Of a stretch of DNA of 54,520 bases, positions 29,321 through 37,026 are shown piece by piece. This DNA comes from Streptosporangiaceae bacterium (lineage in GTDB: Bacteria; Actinomycetota; Actinomycetes; Streptosporangiales; Streptosporangiaceae), in assembly GCA_025934635.1 (NCBI GenBank), contig JAICWX010000014.1:1-54520 (forward strand), given 5' to 3'. The notes below the pieces were generated by a model, which did no database searches, was not told where the DNA came from, and was given only the letters and a program-made list of their open reading frames with translations. Made by a program: the position numbers and the translations under genes. The stretch's first letter is position 1. Every line of letters begins with the position of its first letter.

Positions 29321-30004
29321 TCAGTCGCCAGTTTTGCCAGTCACCGGCCTTCCGGCGCCGAACATCGCCCCGACCTCGGCCAGCGACGTGACCACGGCCG
29401 TGCCCGCCGGGTGCCCGTCGGCGGGCCCCCGGACGATCCGCACCGCGCTGATGCCCAGCTCCTCGGCGCCCGCGCAGAAGGCCGCGTTGTCGTCCACGAA
29501 CAGCGCGGCCTCCGGCGGCACGCCCAGCGCGCCGAGGGCCCGCTGGTAGATCGCCGCCTCCGGCTTTTCCGTGCCGACCTCGCATGACAAGATCAGCGCG
29601 TCGGCCAGCGCGGCCACCCCGGCGGCGGCCAGCAGCGGGCGGGTGTTCTCGTCGCAGTTGCTGACGATGGCGATCTTGACGCCGCGCGACCTGAGCTCGC
29701 GCAGGAACGGCAGGGCATCGTCGTACAGGCGGGCGGTGGCCAGCAGCAGTTCCCGCGTCCTGGCCGTCAGCGCGCGCACCAGCGCGGGCCGCGGCTCGGC
29801 GCCGCCGGCCCGCAGTATCCGGGCGAACGCCTCCGCCAGCGTCATCCGGCCGGTGCCCACGGCGGGCCCGAGCCGCCTGAACTCGCCGTACAGCACGTCG
29901 GCGGGCAGCCCGGCCAGCGCGGGCAGCTCGTCCCGGTACGGCGCGTAGTCGGTGTACACGATGGTGTTGTACGCGTCTACCAGGCATGCGTCGAAGCGGG
30001 GCAC
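29321..30004 (-). CDS. HAD-like hydrolase, paralogue 1
   Basis: 227 residues from GTG 30004 (TACCCT at 30016-30011 on the same strand is 6 nt upstream, leaderless). HAD motifs: I, LVDAYNTIV; II, IVSNC; III, K in TEKPEAAIY; IV, LFVDDNAAF. In motif I the residue two after the nucleophile Asp is Tyr, as in the DAYGT motif of 2-haloacid dehalogenases, not the Asp used by HAD phosphatases. It is clearly paralogous to the gene at 31311-31976. The frame is open further upstream but shows no family similarity there. Confidence 0.83.
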   Translation of the reverse strand: MPRFDACLVDAYNTIVYTDYAPYRDELPALAGLPADVLYGEFRRLGPAVGTGRMTLAEAFARILRAGGAEPRPALVRALTARTRELLLATARLYDDALPFLRELRSRGVKIAIVSNCDENTRPLLAAAGVAALADALILSCEVGTEKPEAAIYQRALGALGVPPEAALFVDDNAAFCAGAEELGISAVRIVRGPADGHPAGTAVVTSLAEVGAMFGAGRPVTGKTGD

Positions 30005-30068
30005 CAGCTCAGGGTAGCGGTCGCCGCCGCGATGGCCCTGGCCCCCGTCAGTGACTAGTGTCCCGCGT

Positions 30069-30270
30069 GTGACCGAGAACTTTGATCCTGTCGCGTATAA
30101 CCGCGCCGCCTGGGACCGCGAGGTTGACCGCGGTAACGAGTGAACCAAGCCGGCCGGGCCCGATGTGATCGCCCGGGCGCGGGCGGGTGACTGGCCGGTG
30201 GTCCTCATCGGCATCCCGTTCTCCACCCTGGACCTGCCCGCGGCCGAGCGCGAGCGCGTCTACGGCGGGC
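30069..30270 (+). pseudogene. SAM-dependent methyltransferase fragment with in-frame stop
   Basis: From GTG 30069 the frame reads TENFDPVAYNRAAWDREV, a typical start of a class I methyltransferase family in actinomycetes, then GNE followed by TGA (30141-30143) where the family has Trp, and continues TKPAGPDVIARARAGDWPVVL. After about 30210 the similarity ends; no SAM-binding motif is present. TAGTGT at 30056-30061, 7 nt before the GTG, is a relic of a leaderless promoter. The fragment is squeezed between a HAD gene and the end of the convergent LLM gene. Confidence 0.7.
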
Positions 30271-30300
30271 CGTCAGGCCGTGATATCAGGCCCCGCGGAA

Positions 30301-31131
30301 TCAGGCCCCGTGGAATTCGGCCACCGCGGCTTCGAACCGGTCCATGGCCCGCTCGACCGGGCCGCGCGGGGCTGACGGCAGCCAGTGCACCGCCCGCTGG
30401 AACCCGGCCTCAGCGAACTCCTCCAGCACCTTGGCGTCGGCCGGGATGCCCATCACCATGAGCCCGACCGGCCGGTCTGCCCGCGAGCGCAGCTCCGCGA
30501 CCCGGTCCAGGATGCCGCTGCGGCCGTAGTTCGGGAACCATGCGTCGCCGAACGCCAGCACCCGGTCCACCACGCCCGGCCCGTTTCCGCCCACCAGCAC
30601 CGGCGGGTGCGGCCGCTGGGCCGGCTTGGGCCAGGACCAGATCCGCTCGAACTTCACGTACTCGCCGGCGTAGCTGGCCTCATCCTGCGTCCAGATCGCC
30701 TTCATCGCCTCGACCCGCTCCCGGAGCAGGTCCATCCGCCGCCGCGGGTCGGTGCCGTGGTTGGCCATCTCCTCCCGGTTCCAGCCCGCCCCCACGCCGA
30801 ACTCGAACCGCCCGCCGGACAGGTAGTCGACGCTGGCGACCTCCTTGGCCGTGGTGATCGGGTCCCGCTCGATGACCAGGCAGATCCCCGAGCCGACTCG
30901 TAGCCGCGAGGTGACCGTCACGGCCGCGGCCGCCGCCACGAACAGGTCGAACGTGTGCGCGTACTTGCGCGGCAGCTCGGGCCCGCCGGGCCACGGCGAC
31001 TGGCGGTCGGCCGGGATGTGCGTGTGCTCGGGAAAGAACAGCGACTCATGCCCGCGCTCCTCCGCCAGCCGCGCCATGTCCGCGGGCGCAACCGCGTCGT
31101 GCGTCGGAAAGATCGCTACACCGGTATCCAT
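30301..31131 (-). CDS. LLM class F420-dependent oxidoreductase (TIGR03619-like)
   Basis: 276 residues. Luciferase-like fold signatures: IFPTHDAVAPADMARLAEERG, FFPEHTHIP, RLRVGSGICLVIERDPI, VDYLSGGRFEFGVGAGWNREEM, and PPVLVGGNGPG near the C-terminus. F420 use is inferred from subfamily resemblance. The ATG at 31131 is chosen because TAGGCT (31144-31139, reverse strand) lies 7 nt upstream, giving a leaderless start. It lies between two paralogous HAD genes on the same strand. Confidence 0.88.
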   Translation of the reverse strand: MDTGVAIFPTHDAVAPADMARLAEERGHESLFFPEHTHIPADRQSPWPGGPELPRKYAHTFDLFVAAAAAVTVTSRLRVGSGICLVIERDPITTAKEVASVDYLSGGRFEFGVGAGWNREEMANHGTDPRRRMDLLRERVEAMKAIWTQDEASYAGEYVKFERIWSWPKPAQRPHPPVLVGGNGPGVVDRVLAFGDAWFPNYGRSGILDRVAELRSRADRPVGLMVMGIPADAKVLEEFAEAGFQRAVHWLPSAPRGPVERAMDRFEAAVAEFHGA

Positions 31132-31181
31132 GCGCCCCAGCCTAGGTGGCCGGCCCATTTCTTCTTGAATGGAGGTGGCCC

Positions 31182-31310
31182 GTGAGCGGCACGCAGATCG
31201 ACATTGACGATGATCACGCGGCGCGAACCAGGCGCCTCGAAGCAGCCGGGAAGCTCGCCGCGCGACGCAGCAAAGGCCGTGCGCCAGGTCGCCCAGCGCG
31301 ATATCCGGAC
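31182..31310 (+). pseudogene. Degenerate VapB-like antitoxin remnant
   Basis: A GTG with a strong GGAGGTGG (31171-31178) begins VSGTQIDIDDD, the usual N-terminus of ribbon-helix-helix VapB antitoxins, and continues directly with RRLEAAGKLAARR, which resembles the C-terminal part. The central TKKEAVNxALR segment is missing, so an internal deletion is likely. No PIN-domain toxin follows; the convergent HAD gene ends at 31311. The match is short and the call tentative. Confidence 0.35.
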
Positions 31311-31976
31311 CTAGGCCTGCTCGCCGAACATCGCCTCGACCTCAGACAGCGACCGGACCAGCGTGATTCCCTCGGCGGGACGCTGCCCGTCGAGCTCACC
31401 CCGGACGATCTGCGCGGCGCGGATGCCGACGGCCACGCTGCCCGCGCAGAAGCGCGCCTGGTCATCCACGAACACGGCGGCCTCCGCGGGCACCCCCAGC
31501 ACGCGCAGGGCGTGCCGGTAGATCCCCGGTGACGGCTTGGCCGAGAGGACCTCGCAGGACAGCACCAGCTCGTCGGCCAGCTTGTCTACCCCGGTCGCGA
31601 CCAGCATCGCCCGGGTGTTCTCGGTGCAGTTGCTCACGATCGCGATCTTGATACCGCGATCCCTGAGCCGGGTCAGGAACGGGATCACGTCGTCGAACAG
31701 GCGCGCGTTCGCGAGCAGCAGCTCCTGATCCCGGCGCACCATCTCGGCGACCAGGTCCGCGGGCGCCTCGGTGCCGCAGTTCGCCATGATCTGGCGGAAC
31801 GCCTCGGCCTTGGACATCCGGCCGTCGTTCAGCGGGAGGCTGACCAGGCCGTATTCCTGTTCCCAGGCCGCCACCGGGATCCCGGCCAGGGCGGGCACGT
31901 CCTGCCTGAGCGGCGTGAAATCGCAGGTCACGATGGTGTCGTAGGCGTCAACGAGGCATGCTTCGAGCCGGGGCAC
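31311..31976 (-). CDS. HAD-like hydrolase, paralogue 2
   Basis: 221 residues from GTG 31976, with TAGGCT at 31988-31983 on the same strand 6 nt upstream (leaderless). Motifs match paralogue 1: LVDAYDTIV, IVSNC, SAKPSPGIY and VFVDDQARF, again with Tyr two residues after the nucleophile. The two proteins align over the full length, with long identical stretches such as GxKIAIVSNC. The gene is divergent from a small membrane protein. Confidence 0.85.
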   Translation of the reverse strand: MPRLEACLVDAYDTIVTCDFTPLRQDVPALAGIPVAAWEQEYGLVSLPLNDGRMSKAEAFRQIMANCGTEAPADLVAEMVRRDQELLLANARLFDDVIPFLTRLRDRGIKIAIVSNCTENTRAMLVATGVDKLADELVLSCEVLSAKPSPGIYRHALRVLGVPAEAAVFVDDQARFCAGSVAVGIRAAQIVRGELDGQRPAEGITLVRSLSEVEAMFGEQA

Positions 31977-32105
31977 CCGTCCAGCCTACGGGGCCGCTGT
32001 CCGCCGGCACCACGCGCGGTCCGGTCGTCACAATCTGTTCGCAGCAGTCACTGGAATCGGCCACACTGGTGCTGGCGGTTGACCGGCGAGCCTGGGGGAG
32101 AGGCC

Positions 32106-32456
32106 ATGTGGCGACGTAAGAAGACCGGCGTGATGGCGGTCGCGGCGGGCGTAGTGCTGTTCGTGGCGGGTCTCGCGGATCACGCGTTCGCGGCGCCCAG
32201 GGCGGCGCTGTGCCAGTCCGGCATCGGCCAGTTCGTCCAGGACCTCGACGGCTCGGTGGCGCACGACTGCGGCCTGGTGACCGCCCTGGAGGGCGCCACT
32301 GGCTGGCTCCTGGTCGCCGGCGTGCTGAGCGCGGTCTTCGGCGCGGCCGTGATCGTCAGCGCCCGCGCCGCCGTCACGCGGCCGGCCGGCCCGGCCGATC
32401 CTGTCAGTCCTCCGGCCGAGCCGGCCGCCCCGGAGTCCCGGTGGAGCCGGACCTGA
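32106..32456 (+). CDS. Small membrane protein, function unknown
   Basis: 116 residues from MWRRKKTG (ATG 32106, GGGGGAG at 32094-32100). Two hydrophobic segments, about 8-26 (VMAVAAGVVLFVAGLADHAF) and about 67-87 (TGWLLVAGVLSAVFGAAVIV), flank a short loop with two cysteines (ALCQSG, AHDCGL) that may pair outside the cell. The tail is Pro/Ala-rich. I recognise no family. It precedes the 627-residue gene by 41 nt. Confidence 0.6.
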   Translation: MWRRKKTGVMAVAAGVVLFVAGLADHAFAAPRAALCQSGIGQFVQDLDGSVAHDCGLVTALEGATGWLLVAGVLSAVFGAAVIVSARAAVTRPAGPADPVSPPAEPAAPESRWSRT

Positions 32457-32497
32457 ACCTGGCTCTGGCGGCGGTCACCCGGCCCTAGGGTAAAAGG

Positions 32498-34381
32498 ATG
32501 GCGACGGACCCGATGGACAAGATCTCGGCCGGCTTCTCCCGCTGGGTGGCGACCCCGGACCGCAAGCTGAGCGGCGAGCCGGCGGCCGACGTGGCCGAGG
32601 CGGATCTGCTGCTCGGGCTGATGCGGGACCACCTGGGCCTCGACAGCCCGGCCCGGCTGAACCCGGGCGACCTCGAGAACCTGCTGCTGAACGTCTACCC
32701 GCGCAAGGTGACCGTCTTCGACCCCGAGGACACCCAGGACACCATCCCCGCGCTGCGCGACCTGCTGGCCTTCCTGGCTGACACGGGCCGGCTGGCCGGC
32801 GCGGCCGCCCGGCGGCTCGGCCACGAGCTCGACCAGGTGGCCCCGCGCTTCGCCGCCGCCGTGATGGACCCGTCCCGCTGGGGCCAGGCCCGGTCCATCA
32901 CGCAGGCGATGGTCACCGAGGGCGTGGACATCACCGACTCGGCCGCGGTCCAGGACTGGATCGCGCAGTACAACGCGAGCGCAGGTGAGCCCCTGGCGGT
33001 CCCCGGCTCCGACGAGGAGGACTACAACCTCAAGGAGGCGTTCGGCCTGCCTGACCGGCTGCCCGCGATGCGCCTGCCCGCGCCGGACGAGCTCGCCGCC
33101 CAGGCGCGCAAGTCGCCGATGCTCGCCGAGGTGGTCCGTCTGGCCGAGTGGGTAGGCGCGGGCCGGACCACCGACGAGGAGGGCGAACTGACCGCCGCGG
33201 ACACGATCGCGGCCGCCACGCAGCTCGGTATCGGGCCCGCCGATCCCGCGGCCGTCACGACCATGTACGACGTGCCGGAACTGGTTCACCTGTGGGACCT
33301 CGCCCTGGCCGCCGGGTTCCTCGACGAGGACGACGACACCATGGTCACGGCCGGCCAGTCGGCCCGCCTGTGGCACGGCGGGACCGACGGCGAGGCGCTG
33401 GCGATCTGGTCAGAAGCGCTGATGTTCCTGATGGCGGAGAGCCTGGAGGTCGACGCCGAGATCGACGAGGAGCGAGGAGACGACCTCGACTTCTACGACG
33501 CGGGGACGGACCTGGTCGTCCTGCTGTTCCTGGCGCGCGGCGAGAGCCTTCCGGTCGCCGGAGCCGATGAGCTGATCTGCGAGGGCGCGACCGACGGGCT
33601 GCCCGCCGACGAGGCTGCCGCCGCCTGGGCCGCCTGGACGCAGGCCCACGGCGCGCCCGGCAGCGTGCTGCTGCGCCGCCTGGCCGAGCTCGGCGCGGTG
33701 AGCCTGGACGACGAGGAAGAAGGGCCGGCGGCCCGGCTGACCCCGCTCGGGTCGTGGGCGGCCCGCGAGCAGTTCATCGCCTCGGACATCGAGGTCCCGC
33801 TGCTCCCGCCGCCCGCCGAGATGACGGCCGCCGACCTGGTCGCGGCGGCGGAAGGCACCTCCGAGGAGGGGTTCGCGGCCGAGGCGCAGGCCTGGCTGGC
33901 GCTGCGCGATCCCGACGCGGCCGCCCGCGAGCTGCTCGACCTCGGCGCGGCCGCCGGCCCGGTGGAGCGGATGACCGCGACCTCGGTCGTGCGCCGCCTC
34001 GGCGCCGCGGCCGAGCCGCGCTGGCGCGCGGCGCTGGACGTCCCGGCCCTGAGCCCTTACGCGAAGATGGCCCTGGCCGAGGCCGGCGACGGCGCGGCGC
34101 CGGAACTCGAGCCGCAGCCCGGTGACATCGCCTGGCTGGTCGTCGACATGCTGGCCGCCATCGCGGACGAGTTCGAGCCCGCCGAACTCGCCGAGCAGCT
34201 CGCCGATGCCCTGCCGTCAGGGGCCGAGGAGGAGATGTTCGACGCGATGTCGAGGCTGCCGCACCCCGAGGCGGCGGCCGTGCTCACGCTGATCGGCCAG
34301 CAGCACCCCGATAGGAAGGTGGCCAAGGCGGCGCGCCGCTTCGCCTACAAGGCGGCCAGCCGCCAGAACTCCGCTCGCTAA
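32498..34381 (+). CDS. Large acidic protein of unknown function
   Basis: 627 residues, strongly acidic (DEEDYN, DEDDDTMV, DEERGDDLDFYD, DDEEEGPAAR), without signal peptide or membrane segment. The C-terminal third (about 440-627) is helical, with repeats such as AQAWLALRDPDAAARELLDLG and SRLPHPEAAAVLTLIGQQHPD that look like HEAT-type repeats. I recognise no catalytic motif. TAGGGT at 32486-32491 lies 6 nt before the ATG (leaderless, or a weak AAAAGG site). Its stop overlaps that of the convergent aldo/keto reductase by 3 nt. Confidence 0.75.
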   Translation: MATDPMDKISAGFSRWVATPDRKLSGEPAADVAEADLLLGLMRDHLGLDSPARLNPGDLENLLLNVYPRKVTVFDPEDTQDTIPALRDLLAFLADTGRLAGAAARRLGHELDQVAPRFAAAVMDPSRWGQARSITQAMVTEGVDITDSAAVQDWIAQYNASAGEPLAVPGSDEEDYNLKEAFGLPDRLPAMRLPAPDELAAQARKSPMLAEVVRLAEWVGAGRTTDEEGELTAADTIAAATQLGIGPADPAAVTTMYDVPELVHLWDLALAAGFLDEDDDTMVTAGQSARLWHGGTDGEALAIWSEALMFLMAESLEVDAEIDEERGDDLDFYDAGTDLVVLLFLARGESLPVAGADELICEGATDGLPADEAAAAWAAWTQAHGAPGSVLLRRLAELGAVSLDDEEEGPAARLTPLGSWAAREQFIASDIEVPLLPPPAEMTAADLVAAAEGTSEEGFAAEAQAWLALRDPDAAARELLDLGAAAGPVERMTATSVVRRLGAAAEPRWRAALDVPALSPYAKMALAEAGDGAAPELEPQPGDIAWLVVDMLAAIADEFEPAELAEQLADALPSGAEEEMFDAMSRLPHPEAAAVLTLIGQQHPDRKVAKAARRFAYKAASRQNSAR

Positions 34382-35331
34382 CGGCCGACGGCGGCGAGGC
34401 GGCCGCGCTCGTCCGGCGTCAGCCGCGCCGCCAGCTCCAGCGCCCCGAGGTTCGCGTGGACCTGCTCCGGCCGCGTGGCCCCGAACAGGACCGTGGTCAC
34501 CGCCGGGTTGAGCAGCGCGAACGCCATCGCCAGGCTGGCCGGCTCCGTGCCGATGGCCGCGGCCAGGGCGGCTAGCTCACGGCCGGCGGCCACCCCGGGC
34601 GCGACACGCGGCTGCTCCAGCGTGCCCGCCGCCCGCCCGGCCCCCGGATCCCGGTCGTACTTGCCGGTCAGGATGCCGCCGGCCAGCGTGTAGGACGCGA
34701 CGATCGCGACACCGCGGTCCGCTGCCAGCTGCCGCATGGCCGGATCTTCCACGATCTCCCGGGTGACCAGGCTGTACGGCGGCTGCGTGGCCGTCGGGCC
34801 GGGCACGCCGTTGCGGTCGGCGATCTGCCAGGCCTGCTCCATCTGCTCCGGGGTCCAGTTCAGCGTCCCCCACGTCCGGGCGGTGCCCGCGGCGATAAGG
34901 CTGGTGATCATGCCGACCGCCTCGTCGATCGTCACCCCAGGCGGCGGCACCTCGGAGTAGATGAGGTCGACGTGGTCCAGCCCCATCCGCCCGAGCGACC
35001 CGGTCAGTTCCTCGGCCGGCGACTGGTCCGGCCAGAACTCCCACCAGAGCTTGTTGGACACGACCGCCTCGTCGCGCCGCCAGCCCGCGGCCCGGAACAG
35101 CTCGCCGAAGACCATCTCGGAGTACCCGGTGGGGACCGGCGCGTGGCCGGTCTCGTCGTTGTAGCGCGCGTCGTCGAGGAAGTTGATGCCGGCCTCGCGC
35201 GCGGCCTGCATGACCCGCACGCCCTGGTCGCGGCTTATCCGCTCGTAGGTACGCCAGGACCCCAGCGCCAGCCGGCTGACCTCGATGCCACTATGGCCGA
35301 GCGGGACCAGGGGTACGGAAGGTGCGTTCAC
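34378..35331 (-). CDS. Aldo/keto reductase family protein
   Basis: 317 residues, a TIM-barrel reductase. GHSGIEVSRLALGSW is the usual start; the Asp/Tyr pair is in FLDDARYND and the Lys in VVSNKLWW. Where the family has His (Q-x-H or similar) the sequence is VDLIYSEVPPP, so the fourth catalytic residue is not His. NADPH-binding parts (LNPAVTTVLFGATRPEQV) are intact. The GTG at 35331 has TACGCT 6 nt upstream on the same strand (leaderless). The substrate is unknown. Confidence 0.85.
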   Translation of the reverse strand: MNAPSVPLVPLGHSGIEVSRLALGSWRTYERISRDQGVRVMQAAREAGINFLDDARYNDETGHAPVPTGYSEMVFGELFRAAGWRRDEAVVSNKLWWEFWPDQSPAEELTGSLGRMGLDHVDLIYSEVPPPGVTIDEAVGMITSLIAAGTARTWGTLNWTPEQMEQAWQIADRNGVPGPTATQPPYSLVTREIVEDPAMRQLAADRGVAIVASYTLAGGILTGKYDRDPGAGRAAGTLEQPRVAPGVAAGRELAALAAAIGTEPASLAMAFALLNPAVTTVLFGATRPEQVHANLGALELAARLTPDERGRLAAVGR

Positions 35332-35431
35332 GCCGCCAGCGTAGCGCCTGGCGTCACGCGGGCCGCGCTGCCGGGAACAGGCGGGCCAGGTGGCCGGGTG
35401 TGTCGCCGGCGGCCTGAGCTGCCCGCAGCTG

Positions 35432-35489
35432 ACGGCATGGATGGAGCATCAATGCCGTTCCCGCGACATCGTTGGAACATCCATGCCGT
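35432..35489 (+). repeat. Dispersed palindromic repeat, copy B
   Basis: ACGGCATGGATG (35432-35443) has two reverse partners: CATCAATGCCGT (35447-35458, one mismatch) and CATCCATGCCGT (35478-35489, perfect). Over 35432-35481 it matches 44 of 50 bases of copy A (6068 down to 6019) in inverted orientation. It lies in non-coding DNA between the aldo/keto reductase gene and a GH15 remnant. Confidence 0.8.
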
Positions 35490-35539
35490 TGCCGGGGCCG
35501 GGTGAGGGGCGTTGCCGGAGCCGGGTGCGGGAGGCCCGG

Positions 35540-35698
35540 GTGATATTTGAGATGATGCTCACATATGCCAACCACCTCGGGCTCTACGCCGCGCAGATCG
35601 GCGCGTCAGGAGAGGCGCTGGGAGACTTCCCGCAGGCGTTCACCCGCCTGGCCCTGATCAGCGCGGCCGTCAACCTGGACCGGGCACGGGACCGCTAA
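35540..35698 (+). pseudogene. C-terminal fragment of a GH15 glucoamylase/trehalase-type enzyme
   Basis: The open frame ends with [13 protein letters not shown] and [20 protein letters not shown] plus VNLDRA, the hallmark C-terminus of GH15 glycosidases (usually about 600 residues). Only about 50 residues remain. The upstream DNA is unrelated and holds repeat copy B 50 bp before the fragment. No start or promoter is credible, so this is a decayed remnant. Confidence 0.75.
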
Positions 35699-35742
35699 TG
35701 AGCCGGCCGGCCTAGCCACGGCGCCGCGCGCCATGGAAAAGT

Positions 35743-35756
35743 TAGAACACGTTCTC
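35743..35756. promoter_or_regulatory. KstR-like operator upstream of the P450 gene
   Basis: TAGAACACGTTCTC fits the TnnAACnnGTTnnA pattern described for the TetR-family steroid regulator KstR at every fixed position except the last (C for A). AGAAC/GTTCT are perfect arms. The site lies 17 bp upstream of the P450 start. Confidence 0.55.
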
Positions 35757-35773
35757 ATGGAAGGCGTCACGCG

Positions 35774-37015
35774 ATGGCTGTAGCCGGGATCGATCTGTCC
35801 GCTGTCGAGTTCTGGGGTCTCCCGCTGACCGAGCGCGCGGAGGCCTTCGCCCGGCTGCGGGCCGAGCCGCAGGCCGTGTTCTTCGAGGAGCCTGAGGTCC
35901 CGTTCGCCGAGCGCGGACCGGGCTACTATGCCCTGGTCAAGCACGCGGACGTGGTCGAGGCGAGCAAGCACCCCGCCGTGTTCTCCTCCGCGCAGGGCGC
36001 GACCAGCATCGTGGACCTGCCGGCCGAGTTCAACGAGTACTTCGGGTCCATGATCAACATGGACGATCCCAGGCACGCCCGGCTGCGGCGGATCGTCTCC
36101 CGCGCGTTCAGCCCGCGCCTGATCGCGAAATTCGAGGACGACGTGAGCGCCGTCGCCACCTCGGTCGTCGACGACCTGCTGGCCACCGGGCCGTGCGACT
36201 TCGTGTCCAACGTCGCGGCCAAGCTGCCCCTGAAGATCATCTGCACCATGATGGGCATTCCTGACGACCAGTACGACATGGTGCTGGCCAATACCAACAT
36301 CATCTTGTCCGGGGCTGACCCCGAATTCCTCTCCGAGGACATGGACCAGGCCGTGATCCAGCTGCTGGCCGCCGGGCAGGCGCTGGCCGAGCTGGTCACC
36401 AGCCTGGCCGCCGAGCGCGCGCAGGCGCCCGCCAACGACCTGATCTCCGCGCTCGCGACCGCCAACATCGACGGCGAGCAGCTCACCGGCGCCGAGCTCG
36501 CCTCGTTCTTCATCTTGCTGGTGGTAGCGGGCAACGAGACCACCCGCAACGCGCTGTCCCACGCGCTGACGCTGTTCACCGCCTACCCCGACCAGCGCGC
36601 CCTGCTGATGGCCGACCTGGACGGCCGGATGGAGGCCGCGGTCGAGGAGATCGTCAGGTACTCCTCGCCGGTCCTGTTCATGCGGCGCACCTTGACCCGG
36701 GATTACACCATGAACGGGCAGGACTACCGCAAGGACGACAAGGTGGTGCTGTTCTACTACTCGGCCGACCGTGACGAGAGCGTGTTTCCCGACCCGGAGC
36801 GCTTCGACATCACCCGCTGGCCCAACGCGCACGTCGGGTTCGGCGGTCCCGGACCGCACTACTGCCTCGGCGCCCACCTGGCCCGCCGGGAGATCCGGGT
36901 GATGCTGCGCGAGCTGCTCACCCGCGTCCCCGATATCACCGCGGGCGAGCCGGACCGCCTGCTGTCCAGCTTCATCAACGGCATCAAGCGCCTGCCCTGC
37001 ACCTTCGGCGGCTGA
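35774..37015 (+). CDS. Cytochrome P450
   Basis: 413 residues. The heme loop is FGGPGPHYCLGAHLARRE with ligand C364; the I-helix has AGNETTR, the K-helix EEIVR, and the FSSAQGATS and MINMDDPRHARLRRIVSRAFSP segments are typical. The closest families by eye are CYP124/125/142-type monooxygenases acting on sterol or branched lipid chains. ATG 35774 has GGAAGG at 35759-35764. The KstR-like operator supports a steroid or lipid role, but no ferredoxin or other cholesterol genes are in the window. Confidence 0.92.
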   Translation: MAVAGIDLSAVEFWGLPLTERAEAFARLRAEPQAVFFEEPEVPFAERGPGYYALVKHADVVEASKHPAVFSSAQGATSIVDLPAEFNEYFGSMINMDDPRHARLRRIVSRAFSPRLIAKFEDDVSAVATSVVDDLLATGPCDFVSNVAAKLPLKIICTMMGIPDDQYDMVLANTNIILSGADPEFLSEDMDQAVIQLLAAGQALAELVTSLAAERAQAPANDLISALATANIDGEQLTGAELASFFILLVVAGNETTRNALSHALTLFTAYPDQRALLMADLDGRMEAAVEEIVRYSSPVLFMRRTLTRDYTMNGQDYRKDDKVVLFYYSADRDESVFPDPERFDITRWPNAHVGFGGPGPHYCLGAHLARREIRVMLRELLTRVPDITAGEPDRLLSSFINGIKRLPCTFGG

Positions 37016-37026
37016 GCCGCCTCAGC
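37007..37026. terminator. Hairpin carrying both stop codons at a convergent junction
   Basis: GCTGAG (37011-37016) and CTCAGC (37021-37026) flank a CCGC loop; GGCGGC/GCCGCC (37007-37021) is an alternative stem. The P450 TGA and the reverse-strand Uma2 TGA lie symmetrically in the two arms. It probably ends both transcripts. Confidence 0.5.
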
